DNA from: UBA5500 sp023622465
GTDB taxonomy: Bacteria; Bacillota; UBA994; UBA5500
DNA: 5,944 nt
Assembly: GCA_023622465.1 (NCBI GenBank)
Contig: JAMNZE010000089.1
Coordinates: forward strand, 1 to 5,944
Direction of reading: 5' to 3'
In this document: in pieces, positions 4,773 to 5,944 of the stretch
Layout: every line of letters begins with the position of its first letter
Position numbering within the stretch: the stretch's first letter is position 1
Made by a program: the position numbers and the translations under genes
Notes under the pieces: model-generated
The model's database searches: none
Told to the model about the DNA's origin: nothing
The model's input: only the letters and a program-made list of their open reading frames with translations

Positions 4773-5944
4773 GTGGAACAACTTAAAACACGAGCTCAAG
4801 AGGTTATTGATAGTTTACAAACCGAATTATTGACCTTATCCCACAACATCCACGCCAATCCGGAGCTTTCTATGGAAGAGCATAAGGCGGTCGGTTTTAT
4901 CGCCGAGACGCTGCGCAATCAAGGCTTTGAGGTACAGGTTGGCCTGGGCGGATTAGAGACGGCCTTTATTGCCACCAAGGAAGGCAAGGGCGACGGTCCC
5001 CATGTGGCCTTCTTGGCTGAATATGATGCGCTGCCCGGTATTGGCCATGCTTGTGGACATAACGTAATTGCTACCTGTGCCGTCGGAGCTTTCTTGGGTA
5101 CCAGCGCCGTGATGGACAATTTCGCCGGTAAGGTGTCCATCATTGGTACCCCTGGCGAAGAGGCCGGTGGCGGTAAAGTTATTTTAGTGGAAGCCGGTGT
5201 TTTTGATAATGTGGATTTTGCCCTCATGATGCACCCCTCCTCCGGGCGGTCACTGATCAACCGGGGAGGACGGGCAGCTACCACCGTTGAAATCAACTTC
5301 CTAGGCAAATCGGTCCACTCTTCTGCCCCTGGTCGGGGTATCAATGCGCTCAATGCGGTTATCGCCACCTTCCAGCACATTGACATGTTGCGGCCCACCT
5401 TTGAGATGCAGGATAACGTCAATGGTATTATCACCAACGGCGGACTGGCGGCTAACGTCATCCCCGGCGAAGCTGCCTGCGAATTTAGCCTACGGGCCCG
5501 CACCCTAATAGATCTGGAAAAGTTGGTGGAGAAGGTAAAACTGGCGGCCAACACGGCGGCCCAACTAACCGGGGCGCAGGTAGAAATCAAAGTGCATCCC
5601 ATGTACGCGGAACGTTACCCCAACCTGCCTATGTGTGAAGCCTTTAAGAAAAACATGGAGCAGCTGGGCGAAGAAATGGAATATGCCAACCCCACCGGCT
5701 TGTACGGCTCATCGGACGTGGGCAACGTCTCGATTAAGGTGCCGGCCATCCATGACTACCTCTGGATTGCACCGGCGGGTGTGGCCTCCCATAACGCCGC
5801 CTTTACCGCCGAATCTATCTCGGAGCGAGCCGATGAAATCTGCATTAAGGGCGCCAAAGGGCTGGCTATGACCGCCATCGATATCTTCTCTAGCCCCGAA
5901 TTCCAAGAGGAAATTAAGGAATATCATCGGAACCAGGTGCCGGA
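4773..5944 (+). CDS. M20 family metallo-amidohydrolase, AbgB-like (3' end cut off)
   Basis: This is a zinc-dependent amidohydrolase that probably removes an acyl or aminobenzoyl group from an amino acid or small peptide; AbgB, the p-aminobenzoyl-glutamate hydrolase subunit, and the aminoacylase group are the closest families by motif. 390 residues are visible and no stop is reached, but such proteins are usually about 390-400 long, so little is missing. Metal and catalytic residues are readable: EYDALPGIGHACGHN (83-97, ligands C94 and H96), GTPGEEAGGG (125-134, catalytic and ligand glutamates E129/E130), MMHP (152-155, H154) and ASHN (338-341, H340). A lid domain lies at about 165-280, and GSSDVGNVS (312-320) precedes the last ligand. 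The start is GTG at 4773, with GGGGAGGT (4759-4766) six bases upstream; no in-frame ATG fits. It may be co-transcribed with the NlpC/P60-like gene 80 bases before it. The true substrate is uncertain. Confidence 0.88.
   Translation, partial: MEQLKTRAQEVIDSLQTELLTLSHNIHANPELSMEEHKAVGFIAETLRNQGFEVQVGLGGLETAFIATKEGKGDGPHVAFLAEYDALPGIGHACGHNVIATCAVGAFLGTSAVMDNFAGKVSIIGTPGEEAGGGKVILVEAGVFDNVDFALMMHPSSGRSLINRGGRAATTVEINFLGKSVHSSAPGRGINALNAVIATFQHIDMLRPTFEMQDNVNGIITNGGLAANVIPGEAACEFSLRARTLIDLEKLVEKVKLAANTAAQLTGAQVEIKVHPMYAERYPNLPMCEAFKKNMEQLGEEMEYANPTGLYGSSDVGNVSIKVPAIHDYLWIAPAGVASHNAAFTAESISERADEICIKGAKGLAMTAIDIFSSPEFQEEIKEYHRNQVP

Noticed and set aside
4919..5602. 227-codon open frame on the minus strand
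   Set aside because: It is antisense to the M20 hydrolase, whose catalytic motifs are intact on the plus strand; the reverse translation shows no domain pattern.

Overview
The window looks like an anaerobic, amino-acid-fermenting member of the Bacillota (Clostridia in the broad sense). This rests on a minus-strand gene pair, grdX followed by a thioredoxin reductase gene, behind a tandem glycine riboswitch. That arrangement is typical of glycine reductase (Stickland) operons. Strong AGGAGG-type ribosome binding sites and roughly half GC content agree with a low-to-mid-GC Firmicute. I cannot name the genus.

Left part (1-1056, minus strand): reading leftward there is a candidate promoter (1028-1056), two inverted repeats, a tandem glycine riboswitch with a leader-linker kink-turn (738-941), an intrinsic terminator that shares bases with the second aptamer (697-746), grdX (278-661) and the first 65 codons of a thioredoxin reductase (195 to the window edge). 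The riboswitch probably lets transcription through when glycine is abundant. The selenoprotein and other glycine reductase genes would be expected beyond position 1.

Middle (1183-3649, plus strand): a divergent two-gene operon encodes an ABC transporter ATPase and a 12-helix ABC-2-like permease with a 4-base ATGA overlap. The substrate is unknown. A long, nearly continuous RNA-type hairpin (3667-3739) without a U-tract lies between this operon and a convergent small gene.

Right part (3795-5944): a small hypothetical gene (80 or 70 aa, minus strand) is divergent from a permuted NlpC/P60-type papain-like protein (plus strand, true start about 4144). The promoter elements of the two overlap at 4072-4100. 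After an 80-base gap comes an M20-family metallo-amidohydrolase of the AbgB-like type with a GTG start, which runs off the right edge within what is probably its last few codons.

The best-supported regulatory system is the glycine riboswitch, whose parts (kink-turn, two aptamers, terminator overlap) can be traced base by base. The least explained elements are the hairpin at 3667-3739 and the small gene at 3795-4037. I saw no CRISPR array, tRNA, rRNA or insertion sequence.
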